Source: CBFGTA01 sp965651595 | Lineage (GTDB): Bacteria > Actinomycetota > Actinomycetes > S36-B12 > UBA10799 | Assembly (NCBI GenBank): GCA_965651595.1 | Contig: CBFGTA010000003.1 | Location: 1 to 47,234, forward strand | Direction: 5' to 3' | Length of the DNA stretch: 47,234 nucleotides | Part shown: piece after piece, positions 15,812 to 24,562 of the stretch | Numbering within the stretch: position 1 is the stretch's first letter | Layout of the letters: each line of letters starts with the position of its first letter | Program-made: the position numbers and the translations under genes | Notes under the pieces: model-generated | Told to the model about the DNA's origin: nothing | Database searches by the model: none | What the model saw: only the letters and a program-made list of their open reading frames with translations

Positions 15812-17149
15812 CTAGTGGGCTCTGCCTGCTCGGTCAGCTAGATCAACATAGTCGCGCAGCTTCTCGCCCACGTACAGTTGGCGCGGTCGGCCAATCTTGG
15901 CTTGTGGGTCGTTGATCATTTCACACCACTGTGCGATCCAACCCGGCAGGCGACCCAGTGCAAACAGCACGGTGAACATCTGGGTGGGGAATCCCATTGC
16001 CCGGTAAATCAGCCCCGTGTAGAAGTCTACGTTCGGGTAGAGCTTGCGGCTGACGAAAAAGTCATCAGACAACGCGGCCTCTTCCAGGGTCCGCGCGATA
16101 TCGAACAAGGGGTCGTCGACTCCGAGTCGAGTGAGCACGTCGTCGGCGGCTTGTTTGATGATCGCTGCTCGCGGATCGTAATTCTTGTAGACGCGATGCC
16201 CAAACCCCATCAGGCGGATGCCCGCTTCGCGATTCTTGACCTGGCGAATGAACCCCTCAACACCTAGATCGGATTCGTGGATCTGGCCGAGCATCTCCAA
16301 GACGGCCTGATTGGCGCCGCCGTGCAGCGGGCCGAACAACGCGTTGATGCCAGCAGAAATCGACGCATACAGGTTGGCGTGCGAACTGCCAACGAGCCGC
16401 ACGGTCGAAGTCGAGCAGTTCTGCTCATGGTCGGCGTGCAGGATCAGCAACATGTCGAGGGCCTTAGCCACAACCGGATCAACCTCATAGGGCTCAGCTG
16501 GCCAACCGAATGTCATGCGCAAGAACCCATCGACGAGTCCGTACTGGTTGTCCGGATACAGCAGGGGTTGTCCTTGTGACTTGCGCAAGGCGTACGCCGC
16601 GATGGTCGGAACCTTCGCGAGGAGTCGAATGATGCTGATCTGGACATGCTCGGGGTTGAAGGGGTCGAGCGCGTCTTGATAGAAGGTGCTCAATGCGCTG
16701 ACGGCGCTACTCAAAACGGGCATCGGATGGGCGTCGGATGGAAACCCATCGAAGAAGTTCTTGAGGTCCTCGTGCAGAATCGTTCGGCGACGAATCTGAT
16801 CGGTGAAGGTTTCGAGCTGGCTGCTGGTCGGCAGTTCTCCGTAGATCAGCAGGTAGGACACTTCCTCGAACGTGGACCGCTCGGCTAGCTGGTCGATGGG
16901 ATAGCCGCGGTAGCGCAGGATTCCCGCATCCCCGTCGATGTAGGTGATCGCCGACGAACATGACGCCGTGTTGACGAACCCGGGGTCAACGGTGACGTGA
17001 CCCGTGTCGGCGAGCAATCTCCGGATATCAATCCCTGCCGCCCCTTCGGTGGGATACTCGACTGGCAGCGTGAGGTTCTTATCCCCCAGCGACAGTTCAC
17101 CGGTTGCGTCAGGTCCAGGGGCATCGGGTCCAGTCGAATGATTCGCCAC
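15812..17149 (-). CDS. gltA: Citrate synthase
   Basis: Condenses oxaloacetate and acetyl-CoA to citrate, the entry step of the TCA cycle. At 445 aa it matches the hexameric type II-like bacterial enzyme. The catalytic residues are present: H276 in GPLHGGANQ, H318 in FGHRVYKNYDPR and D375 in PNVDFYTG. The start is GTG 17149 with TAGGTT six bases upstream, a leaderless arrangement; the same bases could be read as a weak Shine-Dalgarno. dapC lies 22 bp upstream of this start on the same strand, so read-through from dapC is also likely. Confidence 0.95.
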   Translation of the reverse strand: MANHSTGPDAPGPDATGELSLGDKNLTLPVEYPTEGAAGIDIRRLLADTGHVTVDPGFVNTASCSSAITYIDGDAGILRYRGYPIDQLAERSTFEEVSYLLIYGELPTSSQLETFTDQIRRRTILHEDLKNFFDGFPSDAHPMPVLSSAVSALSTFYQDALDPFNPEHVQISIIRLLAKVPTIAAYALRKSQGQPLLYPDNQYGLVDGFLRMTFGWPAEPYEVDPVVAKALDMLLILHADHEQNCSTSTVRLVGSSHANLYASISAGINALFGPLHGGANQAVLEMLGQIHESDLGVEGFIRQVKNREAGIRLMGFGHRVYKNYDPRAAIIKQAADDVLTRLGVDDPLFDIARTLEEAALSDDFFVSRKLYPNVDFYTGLIYRAMGFPTQMFTVLFALGRLPGWIAQWCEMINDPQAKIGRPRQLYVGEKLRDYVDLADRAGRAH

Positions 17150-17155
17150 AGTCTC

Positions 17156-17161
17156 AACCTA
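17156..17161 (-). promoter_or_regulatory. Leaderless -10 candidate for gltA
   Basis: TAGGTT, six bases before GTG 17149 on the minus strand. It lies in the 22-bp gap after dapC, giving gltA its own possible promoter. Confidence 0.5.
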
Positions 17162-17171
17162 CCTTGGGCGG

Positions 17172-18275
17172 TCAGCTTCCTCCACCGGCGATTCGACCTA
17201 CGGCGGCAGCCACCGTGTCGTCGGATGCAGTCAACGACACTCGAACGTGTTCGAATCCGGCTGGCCCGTAGAACTCACCAGGGGCCACGATGATTCCCCG
17301 ATCTGCGAAATCGGCGACGAGCTCCCAACCTGGACGGCCGTCCGTCACCCACAGGTACAGTCCCGCATGGGACCCATCCACTCGGAACCCTGAAGACCTA
17401 AAGGCGTCGAGGAGGAGTTCGCGCCGGTGCCGATAACGGTCGCGCTGCGCGTCGACATGGAACGAGTCCGAGAATGCCGCCTCTGCCGCGTACTGCACCG
17501 GAGTCGGAACCATCAACCCCAAGTGCTTGCGACGCTCGAGCATGGCCGCCACCAGGGCCGGGTCACCAGCCACGAAGCCGAACCGGTAGCCCGCCAGATT
17601 GGAACGCTTCGACAGGGAATGAAACGCCAACACGCCTCGCAGGTCTCCTTCGTTGACCGCCGGATCAAGCACAGAGATCGGCTGTTCATCCCAGCCAAGT
17701 TCCCAGTAACACTCATCGCTGGCAACGACCACCGACCGCTCGCGCGCCCACTCGATCACCTTGCGCATGTGCTCAACACCGAGGACGCGTCCGGTCGGAT
17801 TGCTCGGGGAGTTGATCCACAGCAAGTCGGGCCGGGTTGGCCCCAATTGGGTGAGGGAGTCTGCCCGCACAAAACGAGCGCCCACCGCCCGAGCCCCCAC
17901 CTCATAGGTCGGGTACGCCAACTCTGGGCCCACCACTGTGGAATTCGACGACAGTCCCAGCACCCAGGGAAGCATCGCAATCGCTTCTTTTGACCCAATG
18001 GTGGGCAGGATGCCCTGAGGGGTCACCGGCGATCGTGCGTCTGTCAGGAACGATCTGGCCAGCCAGTCAGCGATCACCGTGCGCAGAGATTCTGTGCCGT
18101 GGGTGGTCGGATATCCAGGAGTGTTGGAGTGCGCCGCCAGGGCGGCAGCGACCACGACCGGAACATCGTCGACAGGTGTACCAATCGCCAGGTCACACAC
18201 GCCGTCGGCATGGCTGGCCGCCCGCCGACGGTACGGCAGTAAGGCGTCCCAAGGAAAATCAGGCAGGGACTGCAC
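17172..18275 (-). CDS. dapC: N-succinyldiaminopimelate aminotransferase, DapC type
   Basis: A fold type I aminotransferase (367 aa) that converts N-succinyl-2-amino-6-ketopimelate to N-succinyl-diaminopimelate with glutamate as amino donor. Features: SPSNPTG (156-162), SDECYWELGW (about 186-195), and SLSKRSNLAGYR with Schiff-base lysine K223. The SKRSNLAGYR form and the position directly after fdxA are typical for actinobacterial DapC. GTG 18275 follows the fdxA stop by 7 bp with AGGA upstream, so fdxA and dapC are an operon. With dapD and dapE in the same window it completes the succinylase branch steps from tetrahydrodipicolinate to LL-DAP. Confidence 0.9.
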   Translation of the reverse strand: MQSLPDFPWDALLPYRRRAASHADGVCDLAIGTPVDDVPVVVAAALAAHSNTPGYPTTHGTESLRTVIADWLARSFLTDARSPVTPQGILPTIGSKEAIAMLPWVLGLSSNSTVVGPELAYPTYEVGARAVGARFVRADSLTQLGPTRPDLLWINSPSNPTGRVLGVEHMRKVIEWARERSVVVASDECYWELGWDEQPISVLDPAVNEGDLRGVLAFHSLSKRSNLAGYRFGFVAGDPALVAAMLERRKHLGLMVPTPVQYAAEAAFSDSFHVDAQRDRYRHRRELLLDAFRSSGFRVDGSHAGLYLWVTDGRPGWELVADFADRGIIVAPGEFYGPAGFEHVRVSLTASDDTVAAAVGRIAGGGS

Positions 18276-18282
18276 CGAAGTC

Positions 18283-18609
18283 CTACTCGTCGTGCTCTTG
18301 CGGAGGCAACGCCTTGACCAGCGGGACGTCCTTGTTGATCAGCCCGAGCTTGGCCGCACCTCCTGGCGAGCCGAGATCGTCAAAAAAGTCCGCGTTGGCA
18401 GCCGTGTAGTCGTTCCACTCTTCGGGCACATCGTCTTCGTAGAAGATAGCTTCGACCGGGCAGACCGGTTCGCAGGCTCCGCAATCGACGCATTCGTCAG
18501 GGTGGATGTAGAGCATCCGGTCCCCTTCGTAGATGCAGTCCACCGGACACTCCTCGACGCATGCCTTGTCTTTGAGATCGACACACGGAAGAGCGATTAC
18601 ATAGGTCAC
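18283..18609 (-). CDS. fdxA: 7Fe ferredoxin
   Basis: A 108-residue ferredoxin carrying a 3Fe-4S and a 4Fe-4S cluster. Cysteine layout: PCVDLKDKACVEECPVDCI in the N-terminal part (3Fe-4S site with the extra spacing) and CVDCGACEPVCPVEAI (4Fe-4S site), then the long C-terminal extension of FdxA proteins. It is a low-potential electron carrier. GTG 18609 (VTYVIALPC) has GGAG upstream and matches the family N-terminus, so the open extension to 18654 is rejected. Operon with dapC. Confidence 0.95.
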   Translation of the reverse strand: MTYVIALPCVDLKDKACVEECPVDCIYEGDRMLYIHPDECVDCGACEPVCPVEAIFYEDDVPEEWNDYTAANADFFDDLGSPGGAAKLGLINKDVPLVKALPPQEHDE

Positions 18610-18680
18610 GGTTTCACTCCTGTTCCTGACCGGCGAGGACGATGCCCACAGCATACGCCCCGAGACTGTGAAGGTTCAGC

Positions 18681-20552
18681 TTAGGGAAGCGCTGGGGCAG
18701 GTCCGCAGATCACTCGGGGGCTGGCGATGTAGCTCGTGTTGAATGTGTCCCGGCCGACTTCTTCACCATTCTTGCGCTTGATTCGGTCGACACTGATGTC
18801 GAACCCATCAATTCCGCTGCTCGGCGAACAAGACGCTGAATTGCTGTAGACCGTCTGGGGCTTGCGGATGTTCGCTTTGGCCGACGACTTGGCCACCACC
18901 TTGTCGTACTGCTTGGTGCCCCACATCGTGACTGTCACCGACGTATTGTTGCTCGACGTCGTCAGGAAGACTGCAGTGTCGAAGGGGTTGTGAATCTTGA
19001 GGTCAAGATGCCCCCAGGCGACGGTCGCCTCGAGTCCCGGCTGATAGCGACTGATCCAAATCAGGTGGGCACCCTGCTCAGCCGCATCGAGTCCGGCGAA
19101 GAAACTCGCCGTCCACAAGGTGGTGGCGACTGCGGACACTCCACCGCCCCAGTCGTCACGCAAGATTCCACCTTCACCGACCACCGGACCGCGCGTGAAC
19201 CCGTTCGCCTTGGTCCGTTCTCCCACAACTTCGTTCATCGACAGGGTTTCGCCGGGCAGGATGACGGACTTGTTGAGTTTCTTCGCTGCCCGCCCAATGT
19301 TCTGGACCCGATAAGCGGCGTAGTCGAACTTCTGGGTAAAGGACGAGACTTTTTCGACCACTCCGAGGCCTTGGGCCTGCTCGGTGGTCAGGGCCGCAGG
19401 AATGTCTTCCGGGGTGAGGCTGACCTCGCGCGATGCTGCAGGGTCAGCCATCGCTTGCCGGACCGCCTCTGCGATTCGCTCGATAGTGACGCCCCGCCCA
19501 TCTTGGGATGGAACGACGACGGGAGCACCTTCCACAATCTTCCAGGTGGCGTTAGTTGCGCCAGTATCGATCGACGACAACTGACCGCTCAACAACGATC
19601 CGAGCAATTCGTCGTCGACAGCAGGAGCTAGCTGCCCATCGGCTACTCGGTAGGTGGTGACCGCGGCGAGTTGGGCTTCACTAATCACGATGGATTCGTC
19701 GCCGACTGAAATGGTCAGCCCTTGGGTCGCGGCTGGTCCGGCCACGTCCGCGATGAATCGTTCGGCGGCGGCGGCATCGACTGCCGGTTCAACCTCGAGA
19801 ACTGGCATCTGCGCAGCGAGCTGCTCGCCACCTCGATCAAGCTCGCTGGTGATGTCATTCACGAGGGCGGCTGGGGCTTGCTCTCGGTCGATCGCCCGAC
19901 CGGCCGTTGCGCCCACCATCGTCGGGGTCGTGCCAGAGTAGGTAATGACCGGCTCCACGGCAGGTTCGTTGAAGTTCACTTCCTGGGCAGCGATGAACGT
20001 GTCGAGCACTTCATTGTTGACCGCTACGACAGCTGGCACGTCACGCGAAGTGACAAGTGACAGCGCCACGCTGATCGGATTCCATCGATCCACCAGAGCA
20101 GACATCGCGGTCTCCTCGGGAAGAATTTCGAGACCGAGTTCGGCCAGAGGAGCTTGTACGCTGGATTCAGCTAGTTCGATGGTGACAACATCTCCGGAAT
20201 TGGGCAGCGCCTGGGTGAGTACCGCAGTGGCCTGGGCAACGGTCAAATCACCGATATCAACTCCAGCGGCTCGGGCGTCGGCTGGCACGGTAGGTGACGA
20301 CACCAAGAATCCCGTCACGACCAAGGCGAAGATCCAAAATCCAATGAGAGCAGAGAACCGCACGTACTTCTGACGTCGGGAACGATTAGATTGGCGACCA
20401 GAGTCAAGTGGCGGCCCCGAGCCCGAGGTCACGACAGCGATCCCCGGGTCCCCCGCGAGTGATGCTGTGCCCACGGCGCTCCCTTGACTGATGAGAGGAC
20501 TACCCGCCATCGCCTGCCGCGCTGCCAGCGGATCGAAACGTCCTGTGGCCAT
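18681..20552 (-). CDS. VanW family membrane-anchored protein
   Basis: A 623-residue envelope protein: a basic segment (SNRSRRQKYVRF), one membrane helix (about 66-86, IGFWIFALVVTGFLVS), then a long extracytoplasmic part containing repeats of the peptidoglycan-binding-like type (two ITYSGTTPTMVGATAGRAID-like modules) and a C-terminal VanW domain beginning SSFTQKFDYAAYRVQNI, with LPGETLSMNEVVGERTKANGF, a GGGVSAVATTLWTASFFAGLD block and HLDLKIHNPFDTAVFL. VanW proteins are linked to cell-wall metabolism and vancomycin clusters, with unknown activity. Start is uncertain: ATG 20552 and ATG 20615 are both possible and neither has a ribosome binding site. Confidence 0.8.
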   Translation of the reverse strand: MATGRFDPLAARQAMAGSPLISQGSAVGTASLAGDPGIAVVTSGSGPPLDSGRQSNRSRRQKYVRFSALIGFWIFALVVTGFLVSSPTVPADARAAGVDIGDLTVAQATAVLTQALPNSGDVVTIELAESSVQAPLAELGLEILPEETAMSALVDRWNPISVALSLVTSRDVPAVVAVNNEVLDTFIAAQEVNFNEPAVEPVITYSGTTPTMVGATAGRAIDREQAPAALVNDITSELDRGGEQLAAQMPVLEVEPAVDAAAAERFIADVAGPAATQGLTISVGDESIVISEAQLAAVTTYRVADGQLAPAVDDELLGSLLSGQLSSIDTGATNATWKIVEGAPVVVPSQDGRGVTIERIAEAVRQAMADPAASREVSLTPEDIPAALTTEQAQGLGVVEKVSSFTQKFDYAAYRVQNIGRAAKKLNKSVILPGETLSMNEVVGERTKANGFTRGPVVGEGGILRDDWGGGVSAVATTLWTASFFAGLDAAEQGAHLIWISRYQPGLEATVAWGHLDLKIHNPFDTAVFLTTSSNNTSVTVTMWGTKQYDKVVAKSSAKANIRKPQTVYSNSASCSPSSGIDGFDISVDRIKRKNGEEVGRDTFNTSYIASPRVICGPAPALP

Positions 20553-20682
20553 GCTAGGCGTCTGAGGCCAAAAAAACGGGCAGCGGCGCGCGGTCAGAGG
20601 CAGGAGCGTCGCCATTTTCAGCTACTGGCGCACTGCCGCGATCCTCAAGCCCACCGGCGATCGGGCACCTCAAGCTTCGTCG

Positions 20683-21264
20683 TTACGGCACCTCAAGTTG
20701 CCGGTACTGTCGCCACCAGTAGACGAGTGGTTGCGCTGGGCCCGCACCACTTTCGGGCTCGCTTGAGCCAGAGGCAGCCCCAATATCTGCGAGTTCCAGG
20801 CCAACCACTCGCCCGACAACGACGAGATGGTCGCCAGCCTGCTGCTGGAATACCGTTCGCAGTTCGAAACTGGCGAGAGCGGAGTCCAGGATAATGTTGC
20901 CGGTCTGCTTACCCCGGTGGTGTCGGTGGCGGCCGAACTGACCATGTAACGGTCGACCCTTGGTGGCGAACCAGGCAGCCGCAGGGCGTTCCGACGCTGC
21001 CAACAGGCTCACGGCCCATGTTTTGTCGTGAGTGGGTTCAGTCAGCCCGGTCGTCAGTACTCCATCGCTGATTGAGTCGCAGAACCGAGTGTCTTGCTCG
21101 ACGCAAACGAGCGCCAACGGGGGGTCTAGTGACACTGGCGTGAAACTGGTCGCCGTCATCGCATGATCAAATCCATCCGCCTGGGTCGTCACAACGACGA
21201 CACCGGCAGCTAGGCGCGCTGAGGCTTCCCGAAATGCGTCGGGACCGAGCTCGGGTGTCGTCAC
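20683..21264 (-). CDS. Flavin reductase domain protein
   Basis: A 193-residue protein of the flavin reductase/FMN-binding split-barrel family: FREASARLAAGVVVVTTQADG, then MTATSFTPVSLDPPLALVCVEQ (about 36-57), and a C-terminal GDHLVVVGRVVGLEL. Such proteins bind FMN and reduce free flavin with NAD(P)H, often supplying a monooxygenase. GTG 21264 overlaps the mshB stop (GTGA), so it is translated together with mshB. No two-component monooxygenase is visible in the window, so its electron acceptor is unknown. Confidence 0.85.
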   Translation of the reverse strand: MTTPELGPDAFREASARLAAGVVVVTTQADGFDHAMTATSFTPVSLDPPLALVCVEQDTRFCDSISDGVLTTGLTEPTHDKTWAVSLLAASERPAAAWFATKGRPLHGQFGRHRHHRGKQTGNIILDSALASFELRTVFQQQAGDHLVVVGRVVGLELADIGAASGSSEPESGAGPAQPLVYWWRQYRQLEVP

Positions 21265-22187
21265 CCGCTAGCCCCCGGACCGGTCTGGGTAGCTTGGCCA
21301 CCGGCGATTCCAGCAAACAGGTCATCTTCGAACCCATCGGCATCGACAGGTCCGAGCGTGCCCTTCACCAGGCGAAAATACTCACGCGCCATCGGAGAAT
21401 CAGGCCACAACGCCATCGTGAAGAAACTGTTGGTCAAGTCGATCTGGGTCGGGTAGCAGCGCATGGCAGCCACTTTTTGGTCCATATAGTCGAGTCCCAC
21501 GATGCGAGTGGTGAGCAACTCGTCCGGGCAACCAAACTCGATCGTTTCCGGATCGATTTGGGCCCAGTCAGAATCGGGTTGATTCTCGCGCATCCATTCG
21601 ACTCCGGCCCGCATCAGCGACCGCGGTAGTCCAGTCCAGTAGATCTTCGGAATATCCCAGGGATCGCCTAGATCGGCCCGGAAGGTGGGAGCGGCGGCAA
21701 GCATCGTGGCGTACATGGCAACGCGGTGGGCCTGAATGTGATCGGGGTGCCCGTAGCCACCGATCTCGTCATAAGTGATCATCACATGGGGTCGGCGTTC
21801 GCGAATGACACCAACCAGGCGGGTTGCCGCCTCGAGAAGATCAGCCTTCCAGAAGCACTCCGGCCGATCATTGGCAGCCTCACCCATCATGCCGCTGTCT
21901 CGGTAGGTCCCATGCTCACCGAGAAACTGCCAGTCGGTCACCCCCAAGGCGGCGAGGGCACCGCGAATTTCTTCCTCCCGATGGTGCCCGAGTTGATCGT
22001 GCTCGTGGGCTGCGAGATGTGCCAGCTCGTCGACAAGCACCTGCCCTTCCTCGCCACGGGTACACGTGACCAAGGTCACCGAGGCACCCTGGTCTACCGA
22101 CCGCGCCATCGTGACCCCGGTGGAGCTCGTCTCGTCGTCAGGATGGGCATGAACTAATAGAAGTCGATGATCGGCCGCGTTACTCAT
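21261..22187 (-). CDS. mshB: Mycothiol biosynthesis deacetylase MshB
   Basis: Zinc-dependent N-acetyl-1-D-myo-inosityl-2-amino-2-deoxy-glucopyranoside deacetylase, second enzymatic step class of mycothiol synthesis. Signature HAHPDDE gives zinc ligands H15 and D18, and GGYGHPDH near residue 145 supplies the third (H). Length 308 aa is normal. ATG 22187 has TACGCT six bases upstream and no Shine-Dalgarno. MshB marks the organism as a mycothiol-using actinobacterium. It is divergent from the S9 peptidase and coupled to the flavin reductase downstream. Confidence 0.92.
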   Translation of the reverse strand: MSNAADHRLLLVHAHPDDETSSTGVTMARSVDQGASVTLVTCTRGEEGQVLVDELAHLAAHEHDQLGHHREEEIRGALAALGVTDWQFLGEHGTYRDSGMMGEAANDRPECFWKADLLEAATRLVGVIRERRPHVMITYDEIGGYGHPDHIQAHRVAMYATMLAAAPTFRADLGDPWDIPKIYWTGLPRSLMRAGVEWMRENQPDSDWAQIDPETIEFGCPDELLTTRIVGLDYMDQKVAAMRCYPTQIDLTNSFFTMALWPDSPMAREYFRLVKGTLGPVDADGFEDDLFAGIAGGQATQTGPGASG

Positions 22188-22193
22188 GCGATC

Positions 22194-22199
22194 AGCGTA
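22194..22199 (-). promoter_or_regulatory. Leaderless -10 candidate for mshB
   Basis: TACGCT six bases before ATG 22187 on the minus strand. The S9 peptidase reads the other way from ATG 22220, so the shared control region is only about 32 bp. Confidence 0.5.
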
Positions 22200-22219
22200 G
22201 ACAAGTGCACAATCGATGT

Positions 22220-24517
22220 ATGCATCCTGAGGGGAGTTTTGCCCGGGCGCAGGCGCGGACGGGGAGATTTCGATACGGCGCGCCGGGGGGTTTCCATCTC
22301 GTTGCCGACGGCTCCCGGGCCTTCTTTACCCGCAGCAACGGCCCGGAGGACTCCGTCAACTCGCTCTGGCTCCTCGACCTCACCAAGGAACATCCGCGCG
22401 AGTTGCGCATCATCGATCCAGTAAGTGTCTCCAGCTCTTTTGACAACCTTCCTCCCGCTGAGAAGGCCCGTCGTGAACGGATGCGCGTGTCAGCGGCCGG
22501 CGTCACGGGCTACAGTGTCAGCCACGACGGCACCCGCGTAGCCTGCGCACTCGGCGGAGCCTTGGTCATCGCCTACCAGCACGGTTCATCGAGCCGCGAC
22601 CTTGACACTGTTCCTGGCACTGGACCGAGTAGTGGTCGGCATGCTCGACGGCGCGCTGAACCGGGAACCGGTTGGCACGCCGCTCAGATCGAAGTACCTG
22701 GACCCGTGATCGATCCGCGGATCTCACCCGATGGTCGACATGTCGCCTGGGTCAGCGATCGGTCACTGTTCATCGGACACCTCGACGTTCCCGAAGGTTC
22801 TGCGGCCCACGAGTCTGGCCGACAGTCGAGCCGATCCGCGATTGACTCCCCCCAAATTGCGCGGGTCAGGCAACTCGTTGGCTCCGATACGGCGTCCGTG
22901 TCGTGGGGATTAGCCAACTTCCTGGCGGCCGAAGAGTTCGACCGCCATCGCGGATTCTGGTGGAATCCGGATTCGACGGGTCTGATCGTCGAGCGGGTGG
23001 ACGAATCTCCGAGCCCCGTCTGGCATCTCGCCGACCCGACCGAACCGTGGCGACCAGGGAGCACCGTCCACTACCCCGCGGCTGGAAACCACAACCCGGA
23101 CGTCGAACTGTGGTACGTGCCGTTGACGAGTACCAGCCAGGTCCGGATTGATCTACCCGAACAATCGGAGTACGTGGTGTCCGTCCGGTGGCAACCGGGC
23201 CGTCGCGCTCTCATCACGACCCTCAACCGACCGCAGGACCTCTCGTGGATCTGCTCTTGGAAGCCTAACGAAGATCACGCCCAGGTTGAGGTAGAACTCG
23301 CAGATGCCGCATGGGTAGAGCATGTGCCCGGGACACCCCTATGGGACAGCCGAGGCCGCCTGGTCCACACACATGTCGATAGCGGTGGAACGACCAGTGC
23401 GCTCGCGATTGACGGCGCCCGAGTCGACCTCCTGAGCCGACGGGTCAACGGCGACGAAGAGCCCACGTACCTGCGATCAGTGGCGACCGCTGGCGACGAC
23501 CTCTTGGTTCACGCGAGCCCCGACCCGGCCGTTCAGGTTGCCTACTCTCTGACGACCGAGGGATTGTTCTCGGCGCTGACCCCCGCCTGGCACTGGTCGA
23601 CGGTTTACCAGGCCGGCCCGGCCCGCATCATCATCAGCCATCACCTCGATTCGACTGATGTTGACTACCGGGTTGTGGTCGAAGGGCACGAACCGGCGGA
23701 GATCCAGTCACTTGCTGCCACACCGCCAATCAGCCCGGCGCCCATCTTGTTGCGAGCGAGCGCGACACGAATTCCCACCGCTGTCCTGTGGCCTTCTCCG
23801 ACCGTCGCCGTCATCGAACCGCTGCCTGTACTGTTGCTGCCCTACGGGGGCCCACATGGCCAGCGAGTCGTCGCGTCAGGCCGAGCGTTCGCTGAGGCAC
23901 AGTGGTTCGCCGACCTCGGTTTCTGCGTCATCATCGCGGATGGACGAGGAACCCCGGGAATCAGCTCCGGATGGGAACGGGCAGTCAGCGGCAATCTTGC
24001 CGATCCGGCCCTCGACGACCAGATCGAGGTGGTCAACTGGGCGAGCGAGGCGTTCGCTGACCGCGTCGACGTGAGCCGAGTCGGCATCATGGGTTGGTCC
24101 TTCGGTGGCTATCTGTCGGCACTGGCGGTTCTGAAGCGGCCTGATGTGTTTCATGCCGCCGTGGCCGGGGCGCCCGTCTCGGACTGGCGTTGGTACGACT
24201 CGGCGTACTCCGAACGCTACCTCGGCCATCCGGACGTTCACTCCGATCACTATGAACGGTCAAGCTTGATTCCGTTGGCCTCCACACTCACCCAGCCCCT
24301 CATGATCATTCACGGGTTGGCTGATGACAACGTGTTTGCTGCCCACTCCTTGCAGCTGTCGGCTGCCCTGAGCACTGCCGGTCACAGCCACGAGTTCGTG
24401 CCCTTGAGTCGCGTGACGCACATGGCTACGGGGCCGGATATCGCTGAAGGACTGCTGTCTCTGCAGACGCGGTTCCTGTCGCGCCATCTGCGCCCCGGCG
24501 GTGTCGCCTTGCCCTAA
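22220..24517 (+). CDS. S9 family prolyl oligopeptidase-like peptidase
   Basis: A 765-residue two-domain serine peptidase of the prolyl oligopeptidase/DPP-IV type. The N-terminal half is a beta-propeller-like region (ISPDGRHVAWVSDRSLFIG near 175), and the C-terminal catalytic domain has GWSFGGY with the nucleophile at about residue 627, HGLADDNV with the acid and RVTHMA with the histidine. Such enzymes cut short peptides, often after proline. No signal peptide or membrane span. Two starts are possible, GTG 22205 and ATG 22220; CACAAT lies six bases before the ATG, so I chose it. Convergent with typA. Confidence 0.88.
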   Translation: MHPEGSFARAQARTGRFRYGAPGGFHLVADGSRAFFTRSNGPEDSVNSLWLLDLTKEHPRELRIIDPVSVSSSFDNLPPAEKARRERMRVSAAGVTGYSVSHDGTRVACALGGALVIAYQHGSSSRDLDTVPGTGPSSGRHARRRAEPGTGWHAAQIEVPGPVIDPRISPDGRHVAWVSDRSLFIGHLDVPEGSAAHESGRQSSRSAIDSPQIARVRQLVGSDTASVSWGLANFLAAEEFDRHRGFWWNPDSTGLIVERVDESPSPVWHLADPTEPWRPGSTVHYPAAGNHNPDVELWYVPLTSTSQVRIDLPEQSEYVVSVRWQPGRRALITTLNRPQDLSWICSWKPNEDHAQVEVELADAAWVEHVPGTPLWDSRGRLVHTHVDSGGTTSALAIDGARVDLLSRRVNGDEEPTYLRSVATAGDDLLVHASPDPAVQVAYSLTTEGLFSALTPAWHWSTVYQAGPARIIISHHLDSTDVDYRVVVEGHEPAEIQSLAATPPISPAPILLRASATRIPTAVLWPSPTVAVIEPLPVLLLPYGGPHGQRVVASGRAFAEAQWFADLGFCVIIADGRGTPGISSGWERAVSGNLADPALDDQIEVVNWASEAFADRVDVSRVGIMGWSFGGYLSALAVLKRPDVFHAAVAGAPVSDWRWYDSAYSERYLGHPDVHSDHYERSSLIPLASTLTQPLMIIHGLADDNVFAAHSLQLSAALSTAGHSHEFVPLSRVTHMATGPDIAEGLLSLQTRFLSRHLRPGGVALP

Positions 24518-24562
24518 TCCCCCCTGAGGGCCTGTTGCGGCGCCCAGGCAGGGATCGGGCAG

